A stretch of DNA of 64,000 bases, taken from the NCBI GenBank assembly GCA_017450125.1, contig JAFSWZ010000025.1, positions 96,477 through 160,476 of the forward strand, written 5' to 3'. Position numbers and translations under genes: made by a program. Of this stretch, positions 41,222 through 50,034 are shown piece by piece. Positions within the stretch are counted from its first letter, which is position 1, and every line of letters begins with the position of its first letter. This stretch comes from Synergistaceae bacterium (GTDB lineage: Bacteria; Synergistota; Synergistia; Synergistales; Aminobacteriaceae). The notes beneath the pieces were generated by a model. It worked only from the letters and a program-made list of their open reading frames with translations. It was not told the DNA's origin and did not search any database.

Positions 41222-42682
41222 TTACTTCACAGCTTCCGCAACAGCTTCCGCAACTTCCTGAGGCTTGGCCTGTCCCTTAGTCTCCTTCATCACGAGACCC
41301 TGCAGGAACTTCAGCTTCTTACCCTTCTTGTCGCGTCCTGAACGAATCTCCTCCAGAACGTCGGGGTTCTCCGCAATAACTTTCGCGATTATCTCTGCGA
41401 GCGCACTCCCGGCGACTCCGCCTTCAGTGATTCCCAGAGCCTTTATCGCGTCGTCAAGGCTTGAACCGTCCGCGCACATGCGGTCGAAAACTTCCTTGCC
41501 CTGAGTCGTAGAGAGCTTCCCGTCATCAACGCGTTTCACTACCTCCGCGAGAACTTCCGGCCTCACCGTGAAATCCGCTATCTTGCCGCCGCGTTCGTTC
41601 AGCACACGCAGAACTTCTGTCCTCACCCAGTGCGCAGCCCTCACAGGATTTGCACTGGCATTAACGCAGGCTTCAAAGTAGTCGGCTAAGTTCTTGTCGT
41701 CGGTGAGGACATCCGCAACTTCCTGCGGCACTCCCCATTCAGCAACGTACCTGCGGGCGCGGACATCCGGCATCTCCGGCATTCTTGCGGCCACACGGTC
41801 AATCCATTCTTGGTCGATGAACAGAGGAGGAAGATCCGGCTCAACGATGAACTTCCTGTAGAACTCCTTGACGCGCGAGGCTGTCGTGATTCCCTTCGCG
41901 TCGTTCCAGTGGCGGGTCTCCTGCTTAACCTCTCCGCCCTGAAGCATTATCTTCTTCTGACGCTTAATCTCGTACTCTATCGCGCGCTCGAGAGCCTTAA
42001 AGGAGTTCATGTTCTTCACTTCTACTTTGTGCCCCCAGCGTCCGTCAGAACACTTCATCGAGACGTTAGCATCAAAGCGCATCATTCCTTTTTCGAGCTC
42101 AACGTCAGACGCTCCCGAGTAGATTACCCTTCTTCTCAACGTCATCACGTACTCCACAGCCTCAGCCGCAGAAGCCACGTCGGGCTCAGAGACTATTTCC
42201 GCAAGAGGAGTACCAGAACGGTTGTAGTCCACGTACGATGTCGATGCTCCCTCAAGCCGTCCGTCTGACGCGCTGTGGTGAAGGCTTCCTACGTCCTCTT
42301 CAAGGTGAAGGTGGTGAACGCGGATCTTCTTCAGGTTTCCGTCGGCATCGTGAACCTCAATGTACCCTGATGTTGTTATGGGAAGGTCGCACTGGCTTAT
42401 CTGATGGCCTTTCGGCAGGTCAGGGTAGAAGTACGACTTCCTGAAGAATAATGACTTAGGGCGTATCCCGCAGTTCAGAGCGAAACCGGCGAGCATTCCC
42501 TGTTCTACAACTCTGTGGTTAAGGTGCGGCAGAGTTCCGGGCAGTCCCATGCACACAGGGCAGATGTTCGTGTTGGGTGCTGCGTCAGTGTCCGTCGAGC
42601 ATGAGCAGAAAAGTTTTGAGTCGCTCTTAAGCCTTATGTGTATCTCAATCCCTATTACGGGCGTAAATGTCAGTTCGGGCAT
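41222..42682 (-). CDS. gatB: Asp-tRNA(Asn)/Glu-tRNA(Gln) amidotransferase subunit B
   Basis: 486 residues. GatB activates the mischarged tRNA and receives ammonia from GatA. I-G-I-E-I-H, C-P-V-C-M-G-L-P-G-T-L-P, Y-P-D-L-P-K-G-H-Q-I-S-Q and E-E-D-V-G-S-L-H-H in the kinase-like core, and a C-terminal GatB/Yqey helical domain (about 335-480), are all present. Zn-type cysteines occur in F-C-S-C-S-T. gatC-gatA-gatB are contiguous on the minus strand, so this bacterium makes Gln-tRNA or Asn-tRNA by the indirect route. Confidence 0.98.
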   Translation of the reverse strand: MPELTFTPVIGIEIHIRLKSDSKLFCSCSTDTDAAPNTNICPVCMGLPGTLPHLNHRVVEQGMLAGFALNCGIRPKSLFFRKSYFYPDLPKGHQISQCDLPITTSGYIEVHDADGNLKKIRVHHLHLEEDVGSLHHSASDGRLEGASTSYVDYNRSGTPLAEIVSEPDVASAAEAVEYVMTLRRRVIYSGASDVELEKGMMRFDANVSMKCSDGRWGHKVEVKNMNSFKALERAIEYEIKRQKKIMLQGGEVKQETRHWNDAKGITTASRVKEFYRKFIVEPDLPPLFIDQEWIDRVAARMPEMPDVRARRYVAEWGVPQEVADVLTDDKNLADYFEACVNASANPVRAAHWVRTEVLRVLNERGGKIADFTVRPEVLAEVVKRVDDGKLSTTQGKEVFDRMCADGSSLDDAIKALGITEGGVAGSALAEIIAKVIAENPDVLEEIRSGRDKKGKKLKFLQGLVMKETKGQAKPQEVAEAVAEAVK

Positions 42683-42684
42683 GT

Positions 42685-44112
42685 CTACTTTCCTCCGTTC
42701 GCAATCTTCGGCGAGCCTAAATGCCGTTCAAGAATTATCCCTGCGTCGAGAAGTGCGGGGTCGCTCCATCTCGGGCCTATGAGCTGGAGGCCTACGGGAA
42801 GTTTGTCCGCGTAACCCGTGAAGAATGACAGTCCGGGAAGTCCGGCCAAGTTCACGGGCAGGGTGTACAGGTCAGCCTCGTAACCCTTCATCTCGTCGTC
42901 GTCCGTCTCGCCAATCTTCCACGCCATGTTGGGGCTTGCAGGCTGAAGGATGAAGTCGCACTCTCCGAACGCGCGCGCGAACTCCTGAGCAATCAGAGTA
43001 CGTACCTTTGTCGCCGCAACGTAGTATTCTTCACAGCGTGTAGGCTCAGTGAGGCACGTACCAGCTATGATTCTCGACTTCACTTCCGCACCGAAACCCT
43101 CAGACCTCACGCGCTCGAACATCTCTTTGATGCCCGCCGCGTCCTTCACCGTGTAGCCCAGCCTCACCCCGTCGTAACGTTCAAGGTTCGTGTGTGCCTC
43201 GCTCATCGCAAGAGCGTAGTAGCACCCGACCGCGTACTTCGAGACCACAGGCAGTGAGACTTCAACGATTTCTGCTCCCTGTTCCTCGAGAACCTTCCTC
43301 GTTTTCGTGAGTGCGTCGGCTATCGGGGCATCAAGCGTGAAGCTCTGGAACTCCTTGACCAGTGCAACACGTTTACCCTTGATGCTGACATCCTCGCGGT
43401 ACGTGAAATCATGATCCTTGTCGCGGAAACTGCTGGAGTCCATCGGGTCATGGCCGGAAATAACCGACATAACTATCTGCAGGTCTCTCACCGTGCGCGC
43501 GAAAGGCCCTATCTGGTCGAGCGACGAGCCGTAGGAGATTAGCCCGTACCTGCTCACCATTCCGTAAGTGGGCTTGAGGCCGTAAACTCCGCAGAAAGAC
43601 GCAGGCTGACGAATTGAACCCCCCGTGTCGCTCCCGAGCGAGAACGGAACGTAGCCCGCACTCACTGCCGCTGCACTTCCGCCACTTGAGCCGCCGGGAA
43701 CGCGCGAAATGTCGTTAGGGTTGTGCGTCGGGCCGAAGGCGGAATTTCCGCACGTGTTGCCCATCGCGAACTCGTCCATGTTCGCCTTGCCCATAAGGAC
43801 AGCTCCTGCCTCATGAAGATTCTTCCATGCAGTTGCGTCGTACGGAGGCCGCCAGTCCCCGAGAATCTTGCTCGCGGCTGTCGTGCGGATACCCTTAGTG
43901 CAGAGGTTGTCCTTCAGGATTGTGGGGATTCCGGCGAGGAGTCCGGCACTCTCTGCGGGAGGGTTGCTGTCGGTGCGGGTGATTAGGGCGTGAATCTCCG
44001 GCTCTAACGTGTCAATTCTTGCCTTGCAGGATGCCCATAACTCTGCGGCAGAAAATTTCCTGTCCTTCAAGCCCTGTATTGCGTCATGTAAATTCAGTTC
44101 GTACAGTTCCAT
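42685..44112 (-). CDS. gatA: Asp-tRNA(Asn)/Glu-tRNA(Gln) amidotransferase subunit A
   Basis: 475 residues, amidase-signature enzyme that hydrolyses glutamine. The catalytic triad is visible as Lys in I-L-K-D-N-L-C-T-K-G and the two serines in P-G-G-S-S-G-G-S-A-A-A-V and G-S-D-T-G-G-S-I-R-Q-P. It lies between gatC and gatB with spacing of 1 and 2 bases. Length is normal for GatA. Confidence 0.98.
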   Translation of the reverse strand: MELYELNLHDAIQGLKDRKFSAAELWASCKARIDTLEPEIHALITRTDSNPPAESAGLLAGIPTILKDNLCTKGIRTTAASKILGDWRPPYDATAWKNLHEAGAVLMGKANMDEFAMGNTCGNSAFGPTHNPNDISRVPGGSSGGSAAAVSAGYVPFSLGSDTGGSIRQPASFCGVYGLKPTYGMVSRYGLISYGSSLDQIGPFARTVRDLQIVMSVISGHDPMDSSSFRDKDHDFTYREDVSIKGKRVALVKEFQSFTLDAPIADALTKTRKVLEEQGAEIVEVSLPVVSKYAVGCYYALAMSEAHTNLERYDGVRLGYTVKDAAGIKEMFERVRSEGFGAEVKSRIIAGTCLTEPTRCEEYYVAATKVRTLIAQEFARAFGECDFILQPASPNMAWKIGETDDDEMKGYEADLYTLPVNLAGLPGLSFFTGYADKLPVGLQLIGPRWSDPALLDAGIILERHLGSPKIANGGK

Positions 44113-44113
44113 G

Positions 44114-44407
44114 CTATTCGCCCTCCATTATTCTGGGAACTTTGAAGTATGAGCCGTCTACATGCGCGCTCTCGTGGAGGATTGCTTCTGTGTCCGCAAA
44201 CGGTATCACCTTGTCGTCGCGTAACGGGCACTCGATGGCTTCGGCAAAACTGAAAGGCTCTACGTCCTTGAGGTCGAGCTCCCTGAAGCTGTCCAGCACC
44301 TTAAGGAAGTTGTTGATGTAACGGGTTGCGCCTGCGAGTTCCTGTTCCGTGAGAAGGAGGCGGGACTCTAGGGCAATCTCGTTTACCTGTTCGCTGGTAA
44401 GTATCAC
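44114..44407 (-). CDS. gatC: Asp-tRNA(Asn)/Glu-tRNA(Gln) amidotransferase subunit C
   Basis: 97 residues. GatC wraps the GatA-GatB interface. The sequence starts with a helix V-N-E-I-A-L-E-S-R-L-L-L-T-E-Q-E, followed by a second helix and V-E-P-F-S-F-A-E, and ends with the strand Y-F-K-V-P-R-I-M, which is the typical GatC end. It leads the gatCAB operon; no strong promoter is evident in the 130-base space to merR. Confidence 0.93.
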   Translation of the reverse strand: MILTSEQVNEIALESRLLLTEQELAGATRYINNFLKVLDSFRELDLKDVEPFSFAEAIECPLRDDKVIPFADTEAILHESAHVDGSYFKVPRIMEGE

Positions 44408-44537
44408 GAAATTAACTCTCCTTTGTCGTAATGGGATAAATTCGGTGTGTATTATATCAGTGTGAGTGTGAGGAGAACTTGTGCTTTGCTGAGGCGGTAA
44501 AATTATCGGGACAAAGCATTATTCAGGAGGTAAACAA

Positions 44538-44981
44538 ATGGCTTACACGATAAAGGAGATGTCCGAACTTACCGGCCTTCCTGCCTCAACGCTGAGATAT
44601 TACGACAAGCAGGGGCTTTTGCCTAACCTCAGGCGCGACCAGAACAATATACGCATCTTCAGCGAGGAAGATTACCGTATGCTCAGGCTCATCGACTGCC
44701 TCAAACGCTCGGGACTGTCCATCAAGGACATCAAGCACTTCATTGACCTGTCAGGGCAGGGAGAAACCGCCCTCACCGAAAGGCTGGAGATATTCCGCCG
44801 AAGAAGGGAGCTCCTACAGCAGGAGATGGCAGAGCTTCAGGAAGTCTTGGGCATAATAGAATACAAGTGCTGGTACTACGAACAGGCCTGCGAGGCCGGC
44901 AATGAATCAGCAGTCAAAGACTCTGACGTTCCCGAAAAGTTCAGGAAGGCACGCGCTCAGCTTCAGGGGCACATTGATTAA
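44538..44981 (+). CDS. MerR-family transcriptional regulator
   Basis: 147 residues. The N-terminal winged helix has Y-T-I-K-E-M-S-E-L-T-G-L-P-A-S-T-L-R-Y-Y-D-K-Q-G-L-L, then a dimerisation coiled coil (about 80-120). Two cysteines (in E-Y-K-C-W-Y-Y-E-Q-A-C) could sense thiol-reactive compounds. Close relatives of the AdhR type control aldo/keto reductases in response to aldehydes. Directly downstream is an aldo/keto reductase gene with a promoter of 19-bp spacing, the spacing used by MerR-type activators. An AGGAGG ribosome site precedes the ATG. Confidence 0.93.
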   Translation: MAYTIKEMSELTGLPASTLRYYDKQGLLPNLRRDQNNIRIFSEEDYRMLRLIDCLKRSGLSIKDIKHFIDLSGQGETALTERLEIFRRRRELLQQEMAELQEVLGIIEYKCWYYEQACEAGNESAVKDSDVPEKFRKARAQLQGHID

Positions 44982-45004
44982 CCCGCCCTTCAACCCGCTA
45001 TAAT
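44974..45004 (+). promoter_or_regulatory. Promoter with 19-bp spacer for the aldo/keto reductase
   Basis: TTGATT (44974-44979), 19 bases, TATAAT (44999-45004), 31 bases before the ATG at 45036. The overlong spacer is characteristic of MerR-activated promoters. The spacer carries two direct copies of AACCCGC and no clear dyad. Confidence 0.6.
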
Positions 45005-45035
45005 GGCCGGAAAATTTCCGTGAGGGGGAATAACT

Positions 45036-46184
45036 ATGATTTACCGCGACTTGGGAGCAACAGGCCTGAAGGTCAGCGAGATAGCTTTAGGCTGCGAGGG
45101 CATGAACGAAGACAACTGCACGATGTGCGCACGTTTGTTTGACGTTGCAGAGGCAAAGGGCATCAACTATTTCGACCTGTACTCGCCGAAGCCGGAATTG
45201 CGTTCAGCCATTGGACGTGCACTCAAGGGACGAAGGGAGAAGTTCATCATACAGTCTCACTTGTGCTCAGTGTGGCAGGACGGGCAGTACAAACGCTCGC
45301 GCAACCTTCCAGAGGTCAAGGCAGCTTTTGAGGACTCGCTTCGTCTTCTCGGTGTTGAGTGCATTGACGTGGGAATGATTCACTACTGCGACGCTCTCGA
45401 TGACTGGGAGACCATCATCAGCAACGGCATTCTTGATTACGCGCGCGAACTCAAAACCGCCGGAAAGATAAAGCACATCGGCCTGAGCAGCCACAATCCG
45501 CAGGTAGCATTGAAGGCTGTTGAGAGCAGGAGCATCGAGGTTCTGATGTTCAGCGTGAATCCGTGCTACGACCTTCAGCCAGCAAGCGAGGACGTTGAAG
45601 ACCTCTGGGCTGACGAGAAATACGCAGAGCACCTCACGAACATGAACCCTGAACGCCAGAAGCTCTACGAGACCTGCGCTTCTCTGGGCGTGGGAATAAC
45701 CGTCATGAAGTGTTTCGGCGGCGGAGACCTCCTCAACGCTGAACTGTCCCCCGCAGGCGCGGCACTCACCGTCAACCAGTGCATAGCTTACGCGCTCTCG
45801 CGTCCGGCGGTTGCGTGTGTCTTGGCCGGAGCTCACAGCGTCGAACAGCTCGAGGAGTCTGCGGCCTACGAGGAAGCACCGGCAAGTGAGAGGGATTACG
45901 CACTTGCGCTGGCTTCATTCCCGAAAATCAGCTGGGAAGGTCATTGCATGTACTGTTCACACTGCGCACCGTGCCCGAAGAAGATAGACATTGCCGCCGT
46001 AACGAAATTCCTGAACCTCGCAGAAGCAGGACAGTCTGTGCCCGAGACAGTCAGGGAACATTACGCAGTCCTTGAGCACCACGCCGGAGAGTGCGTAGGG
46101 TGCGGATTGTGCGAGAGGCGATGCCCGTTCAAGGTGAAAGTCCGCGCGAACATGAGCCGGGCACAAAAAGTCTTCGGGCTGTAA
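45036..46184 (+). CDS. Aldo/keto reductase with C-terminal [4Fe-4S] clusters
   Basis: 382 residues. A TIM-barrel aldo/keto reductase domain (about 1-290; F-D-L-Y-S-P-K-P-E with the conserved Asp, R-R-E-K-F-I-I-Q-S-H, H-I-G-L-S-S-H-N) is followed by two cysteine clusters, CMYCSHCAPCP and CVGCGLCERRCP, in a ferredoxin-like tail. It probably reduces an aldehyde or ketone using nicotinamide plus electrons from the clusters. The exact substrate is unknown. The upstream MerR regulator and the special promoter suggest induction by reactive aldehydes or thiol stress. Confidence 0.93.
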   Translation: MIYRDLGATGLKVSEIALGCEGMNEDNCTMCARLFDVAEAKGINYFDLYSPKPELRSAIGRALKGRREKFIIQSHLCSVWQDGQYKRSRNLPEVKAAFEDSLRLLGVECIDVGMIHYCDALDDWETIISNGILDYARELKTAGKIKHIGLSSHNPQVALKAVESRSIEVLMFSVNPCYDLQPASEDVEDLWADEKYAEHLTNMNPERQKLYETCASLGVGITVMKCFGGGDLLNAELSPAGAALTVNQCIAYALSRPAVACVLAGAHSVEQLEESAAYEEAPASERDYALALASFPKISWEGHCMYCSHCAPCPKKIDIAAVTKFLNLAEAGQSVPETVREHYAVLEHHAGECVGCGLCERRCPFKVKVRANMSRAQKVFGL

Positions 46185-46193
46185 AACGTAACG

Positions 46194-46221
46194 TAAAAAT
46201 ATTGCCGTTATCCGCCGAAAC
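46194..46221 (+). promoter_or_regulatory. Sigma-28-like flagellar promoter candidate
   Basis: TAAA (46194-46197), 16 bases, GCCGAAAC (46214-46221), 49 bases before the flagellin ATG. The consensus is TAAA-N15-GCCGATAA, so spacing is one base long and two late positions differ. Confidence 0.5.
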
Positions 46222-46270
46222 TGTGATTAAGGATTCCATTTCGTTAATGCAGGAGGCGGATTTTTCTATC

Positions 46271-49027
46271 ATGATGATAGATACCAGACACACAATCACT
46301 ATGGCATACAACGCCCTGACCTCCACAAACCAAGCCCTTGAGAGGACAGCACGGGCACTCTCTACGGGGCTGAAAGCGGCTGTGTCAGCTGATGATGCTT
46401 CTGGTGTTGCGATAGGCACGAGCAAGTCAGCGCAGGCGGCGGGCGTGGACAGGGCGATACGCAATTCACAGGACGGGATTTCTCTTCTCCAGACGGCAGA
46501 AGGCGGCCTCAATCAGATCAACTCAATGCTTCAGAGAATGCGTGAACTCTCAATGCAGGCAGCCAACGATACCCTTACCACACAGGACAGAAGCTATCTT
46601 CAGCTCGAGATCGCGGAACTGCGCAAGAACATCGACAACGTAGCGAGCAACACGACATTCAACAGCAAGAGACTTCTTGACGGGAGTTCGTCGGCTATCT
46701 GGTCATCGAACGACGCGACAACTAAGCTGAAGGTTACGGGCGCGCTCACGGAGATAGACCCGTTCGGCCAGAGGAAGCCGATTGAGGGCAACTTCAGGAT
46801 AGAGGTCAAAGCCAAAGCCGGACAGGCAGAAGTCCAGAAGACGAACATCTTCAGCCTGACAGTTGCGGAAGAGTACATGGAGACCGAGACAGTGCGTGTC
46901 CCTCTGACACCTTCAACTTCTCCAACTCCTGAAGTCAAGCCGAAAGTTCCAGCCAAACCTAATGAAGAGATAAACATAGAGACCGGCGTAAGCTCGTCCG
47001 GCGCAACTTCAGGGGACGGCTGGAGTTTCAGCGGCGGAGTCTTGAGCATAACGGGCGACGGGAAATATAGCATTGTAGGCACAAATTCCGTTACCACAAA
47101 CAGGGTTGAAGTCAAAGAGGGCGTGAAAGCTACTGTGTTCCTTAATGATGTCAATATCGATGTCAGTGCGACAAGCTACACATCAGCTTTCGACATACGC
47201 GGAGCTTCGGTTGATATGTACCTTTCGGGAACGAACACCCTCAAGAGCGGTTACGATGCTTCAGGCCTGCAGGTTCAGGATGTGCTTTCGACAGGCAGCA
47301 AGGGCTCGCTGACAATAAACAGTGCTTCGGGGTACGGCTCTGAAGAAGGAACGCTGAATGCATCATGCGAGAGCGGATGTGCGGCCGGCATAGGAGGAGC
47401 GTGCTACACCTCAAGAGATATGTCTCCTTCGGGATGGTGCGGTTCTGTCGGCGGGATAACGATAACCGGCGGAACAATCAACGCTACAGCCAAAGGTCCG
47501 GGCGCAGGTATAGGAGGAGGCGGATACTCCAGCAGCTACCTCAACAGGCCCGGCTCACACGTCAATGTAACCATCAACGGCGGAGACGTTACGGCCAAGA
47601 GCAACGGAAGCGGTGCGGGCATCGGGAGCGGAGCAGGTTCACGCACGACCGAATACAGCAATGTTGACCAGATAGTAATCTCCGGCGGAACGGTGAACGC
47701 GCAGGGTACAGGCGGAGGCGCGGCAATCGGAGGAGGAACGGGAAGCAACAGCGGAAAGATTCTCATCACCGACAAAGCCAAAGCGAACTTGACCGTTGAC
47801 GGCTGGATTGACACGGAGAACGGAAACACTGAACCTATAGGACGCGGGCTCAACGGCCTCTTTGACGACAACGACACAGAAGCATTAATCAAGAAGGTAC
47901 GTATCCGCGAGACGACACTTGCCGAGATTTCGCAGTTCTACGACGCTTCATCACGCTTCATGCTCACCGAACCTCAGACCATCACGATAACTCAGGGCAA
48001 CAGCAGGACGACATCCTTCACGCTGTACAGCTCTGACACAATCAGCGAGGCGGCCAAGAAGATTAATGACGCGATTGCTGACGGTCTCGGACAGGCGCAG
48101 TACACAGACAGCAGGGAGCACTTCTGCACAGTTGCCGACGGCACAAAGAACACCTCAGAGTCAGTGAGGAGCGAAGCTGATGCAGTCTACCAGCCCAAGT
48201 ACCAGAGGAACGCTGACGGCAAACTCGAGCTCGACAAGTTCGGCAAACCGATAGAGCTTGACGGAGAAGGCGATCTTGTGGGCTACACGGAGAGAGGTAC
48301 TCTGCTGATCCGTTCTGCTGTCGCCGGAGAAGCGGGAAGGCTGAAGTTCTCTGCCGAGAGCAACGACCTCATCAACGCGCTCGGGCTCAACACGATTCAG
48401 GAAGCCGCAGAGAACGTGTTTACGGCCTCAGTGTTCAACGCGCACACCGGCAGTGTTATAGCCAGCAACATGGAATGTGAAGGCAACGTCCTAGTCGGCG
48501 CGCTCGGTTCTAATGCAAGCATAGAGTTTGACCCGATGGCCAACGTCAGCGCATCGTGGAACGAGAAGACCAAGAGTTACGTCCTAAGCAGCGAGAAAAG
48601 TGCTTACGTTACGACCATACATGTTTCTGACAGGAGCACGTCATTCCAGATAGGGCAGGGAGAAGGCGAGGACATCTATATCAGCATAGGAGACATGAGG
48701 TCAGCTTCACTCGGGCTTGACAGGGTTGACGTTCTGACCCGCGAAAGTGCTGCAAGCTCCCTGACTCTTCTTGATGCCGCAATCCACAAGGTAGGCATAC
48801 AGCGTTCACGCGTCGGCTCGTACCAGAACGAGCTCGAGTACAACGCCAACAGCCTCCAGCAGACGGGGCTTCACCTTCAGGAATCAGAGAGCCGTATAAC
48901 TGATGCTGACATGGCGACGGAATACATGGAGTTCGTAAAGTTCCAGATACTGAACCAGACGGGCAGCTCAATGCTTGCACAGGCGAGCCAGAACGCGCAG
49001 TCAATAATGAACGTCCTAGCACAGTAA
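46271..49027 (+). CDS. Giant flagellin with inserted beta-helix carbohydrate-binding-like domain
   Basis: 918 residues; a typical flagellin has 270-500. The N-terminal D0/D1 part (about 1-150: L-E-R-T-A-R-A-L-S-T-G, S-Q-D-G-I-S-L-L-Q-T-A-E-G-G-L) and the C-terminal D1/D0 part (about 805-918: E-S-R-I-T-D-A-D-M-A-T-E, M-L-A-Q-A-S-Q-N-A) are normal. A Thr/Pro linker (about 205-235) leads to an insert (about 236-515) with four G-[AIS]-G-I-G-[GS]-[GA] type loops: AAGIGGACY, GAGIGGGGY, GAGIGSGAG and AAIGGGTG, alternating with I-T-I-x-G-G-T-I/V-N-A strands. This looks like the glycine-rich right-handed beta-helix of Cthe_2159-type carbohydrate-binding proteins. A second insert (about 540-800) holds the flagellin hypervariable part. 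Four cysteines occur between 366 and 390, rare in flagellins. The ATG at 46271 (or 46274) follows a GGAGG. Confidence 0.92.
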   Translation: MMIDTRHTITMAYNALTSTNQALERTARALSTGLKAAVSADDASGVAIGTSKSAQAAGVDRAIRNSQDGISLLQTAEGGLNQINSMLQRMRELSMQAANDTLTTQDRSYLQLEIAELRKNIDNVASNTTFNSKRLLDGSSSAIWSSNDATTKLKVTGALTEIDPFGQRKPIEGNFRIEVKAKAGQAEVQKTNIFSLTVAEEYMETETVRVPLTPSTSPTPEVKPKVPAKPNEEINIETGVSSSGATSGDGWSFSGGVLSITGDGKYSIVGTNSVTTNRVEVKEGVKATVFLNDVNIDVSATSYTSAFDIRGASVDMYLSGTNTLKSGYDASGLQVQDVLSTGSKGSLTINSASGYGSEEGTLNASCESGCAAGIGGACYTSRDMSPSGWCGSVGGITITGGTINATAKGPGAGIGGGGYSSSYLNRPGSHVNVTINGGDVTAKSNGSGAGIGSGAGSRTTEYSNVDQIVISGGTVNAQGTGGGAAIGGGTGSNSGKILITDKAKANLTVDGWIDTENGNTEPIGRGLNGLFDDNDTEALIKKVRIRETTLAEISQFYDASSRFMLTEPQTITITQGNSRTTSFTLYSSDTISEAAKKINDAIADGLGQAQYTDSREHFCTVADGTKNTSESVRSEADAVYQPKYQRNADGKLELDKFGKPIELDGEGDLVGYTERGTLLIRSAVAGEAGRLKFSAESNDLINALGLNTIQEAAENVFTASVFNAHTGSVIASNMECEGNVLVGALGSNASIEFDPMANVSASWNEKTKSYVLSSEKSAYVTTIHVSDRSTSFQIGQGEGEDIYISIGDMRSASLGLDRVDVLTRESAASSLTLLDAAIHKVGIQRSRVGSYQNELEYNANSLQQTGLHLQESESRITDADMATEYMEFVKFQILNQTGSSMLAQASQNAQSIMNVLAQ

Positions 49028-49037
49028 AAACAACGCA

Positions 49038-49071
49038 AGGGGTTAGGGGGTGAAGCTGCTCCCTAATCCCT
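49038..49071. terminator. Terminator hairpin between convergent flagellin and hemB
   Basis: 11-bp stem AGGGGTTAGGG (49038-49048) with CCCTAATCCCT (49061-49071), one G-T pair, 12-base loop. On the minus strand a T-rich stretch follows, so it serves hemB best; it also follows the flagellin stop. Confidence 0.75.
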
Positions 49072-50034
49072 GTCCTTCAGCCACGCAGCAATTTCGGGCG
49101 CATGGTACGTGATGATGATGTCCGCTCCCGCCCGCGCAATGCACGTTACGGCTTCAAGCACGGCCCTTCTCTCGTCAAGCCATCCCTGAGCTGCCGCCGC
49201 CTTAATCATCGAGTATTCCCCGCTCACGCAGTAACTCCCGACGGGAACATTCACCGCCGCCTTTACGGTCTTGAGAACGTCGAGGTACGGCAGGCCGGGC
49301 TTCACCATGACCATATCCGCCCCCTCCTCAACGTCAAGCTGTGCTTCTTTGACGGCTTCCCTTACGTTGCGCGAGTCCATCTGGTAGGTCTTTCTGTCCC
49401 CGAAAGCCGGAGCAGAACCCGCCGCTTCACGGAACGGCCCGTAGAACGCAGAGGCATACTTCACCGCGTAAGAGAAGATGATTGTGTTGTGGAGACTGTT
49501 TGCGTCGAGGGCTTCACGGATTGCGCGGGTGTGTCCGTCCATCATGTCGGAAGGAGCTACGATGTCCGCACCTGCCGCCGCCTGCGAGACTGCGACGCGC
49601 GATAACAGCTTCAGCGTCTCGTCGTTGTCCACGTAACCGTCCCGGATTACCCCGCAGTGTCCGTGCGAGGTGTATTCGCACATGCAGACATCGCCGATTA
49701 CCGTAAGCTCAGGAAATTCGCGCTTGGCCGTGCGTATCGCCTGCTGGATCACTCCGTTCTCGTCCCACGCGGAACTTCCGCACTCGTCCTTGTGCTCGGG
49801 TATCCCGAACATCAGAACGCCGCCGATGCGTGAACTCGCCGCACGTTCGAGCACTCGCGGCAGGGTGTCGGGGCTGTAACGTTTCTGGCCGGGCATCGCG
49901 GGAATGTCCTCGATGATGTTGTGTCCCTCGCGCACAAAGACAGGGTACACGAACATTGACGCGGCTAACCGTGTCTCACTCACCATGTCGCGGATTGACT
50001 GTGTTAAGCGCAGCCTTCTAGGCCGTATAATCAT
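49063..50034 (-). CDS. hemB: Delta-aminolevulinic acid dehydratase (porphobilinogen synthase)
   Basis: 323 residues. HemB joins two 5-aminolevulinate molecules into porphobilinogen, a step in heme and corrinoid synthesis. D-V-C-M-C-E-Y-T-S-H-G-H-C carries the three Zn-binding Cys, and the Schiff-base lysine lies in M-V-K-P-G-L-P-Y. The other is in Y-A-V-K-Y-A-S-A-F. It is the last gene of the greA-epimerase-hemB unit; its start overlaps the epimerase end by 17 bases. No other heme genes lie nearby, so the product may feed cobamide synthesis. Confidence 0.97.
   Translation of the reverse strand: MIIRPRRLRLTQSIRDMVSETRLAASMFVYPVFVREGHNIIEDIPAMPGQKRYSPDTLPRVLERAASSRIGGVLMFGIPEHKDECGSSAWDENGVIQQAIRTAKREFPELTVIGDVCMCEYTSHGHCGVIRDGYVDNDETLKLLSRVAVSQAAAGADIVAPSDMMDGHTRAIREALDANSLHNTIIFSYAVKYASAFYGPFREAAGSAPAFGDRKTYQMDSRNVREAVKEAQLDVEEGADMVMVKPGLPYLDVLKTVKAAVNVPVGSYCVSGEYSMIKAAAAQGWLDERRAVLEAVTCIARAGADIIITYHAPEIAAWLKDRD

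Noticed and set aside
44408..44537. Riboswitch or small RNA between gatC and merR
   Set aside because: 130 bases of A/T-rich sequence with only the two gene starts; I see no convincing stem-loop set or clear promoter pair.
46976..47815. Glycine-rich repeats in the flagellin as a DNA minisatellite or CRISPR-like array
   Set aside because: The repetition is at the protein level (four G-x-G-I-G-G loops). At the DNA level the units differ in sequence and spacing, with no fixed repeat-spacer pattern.
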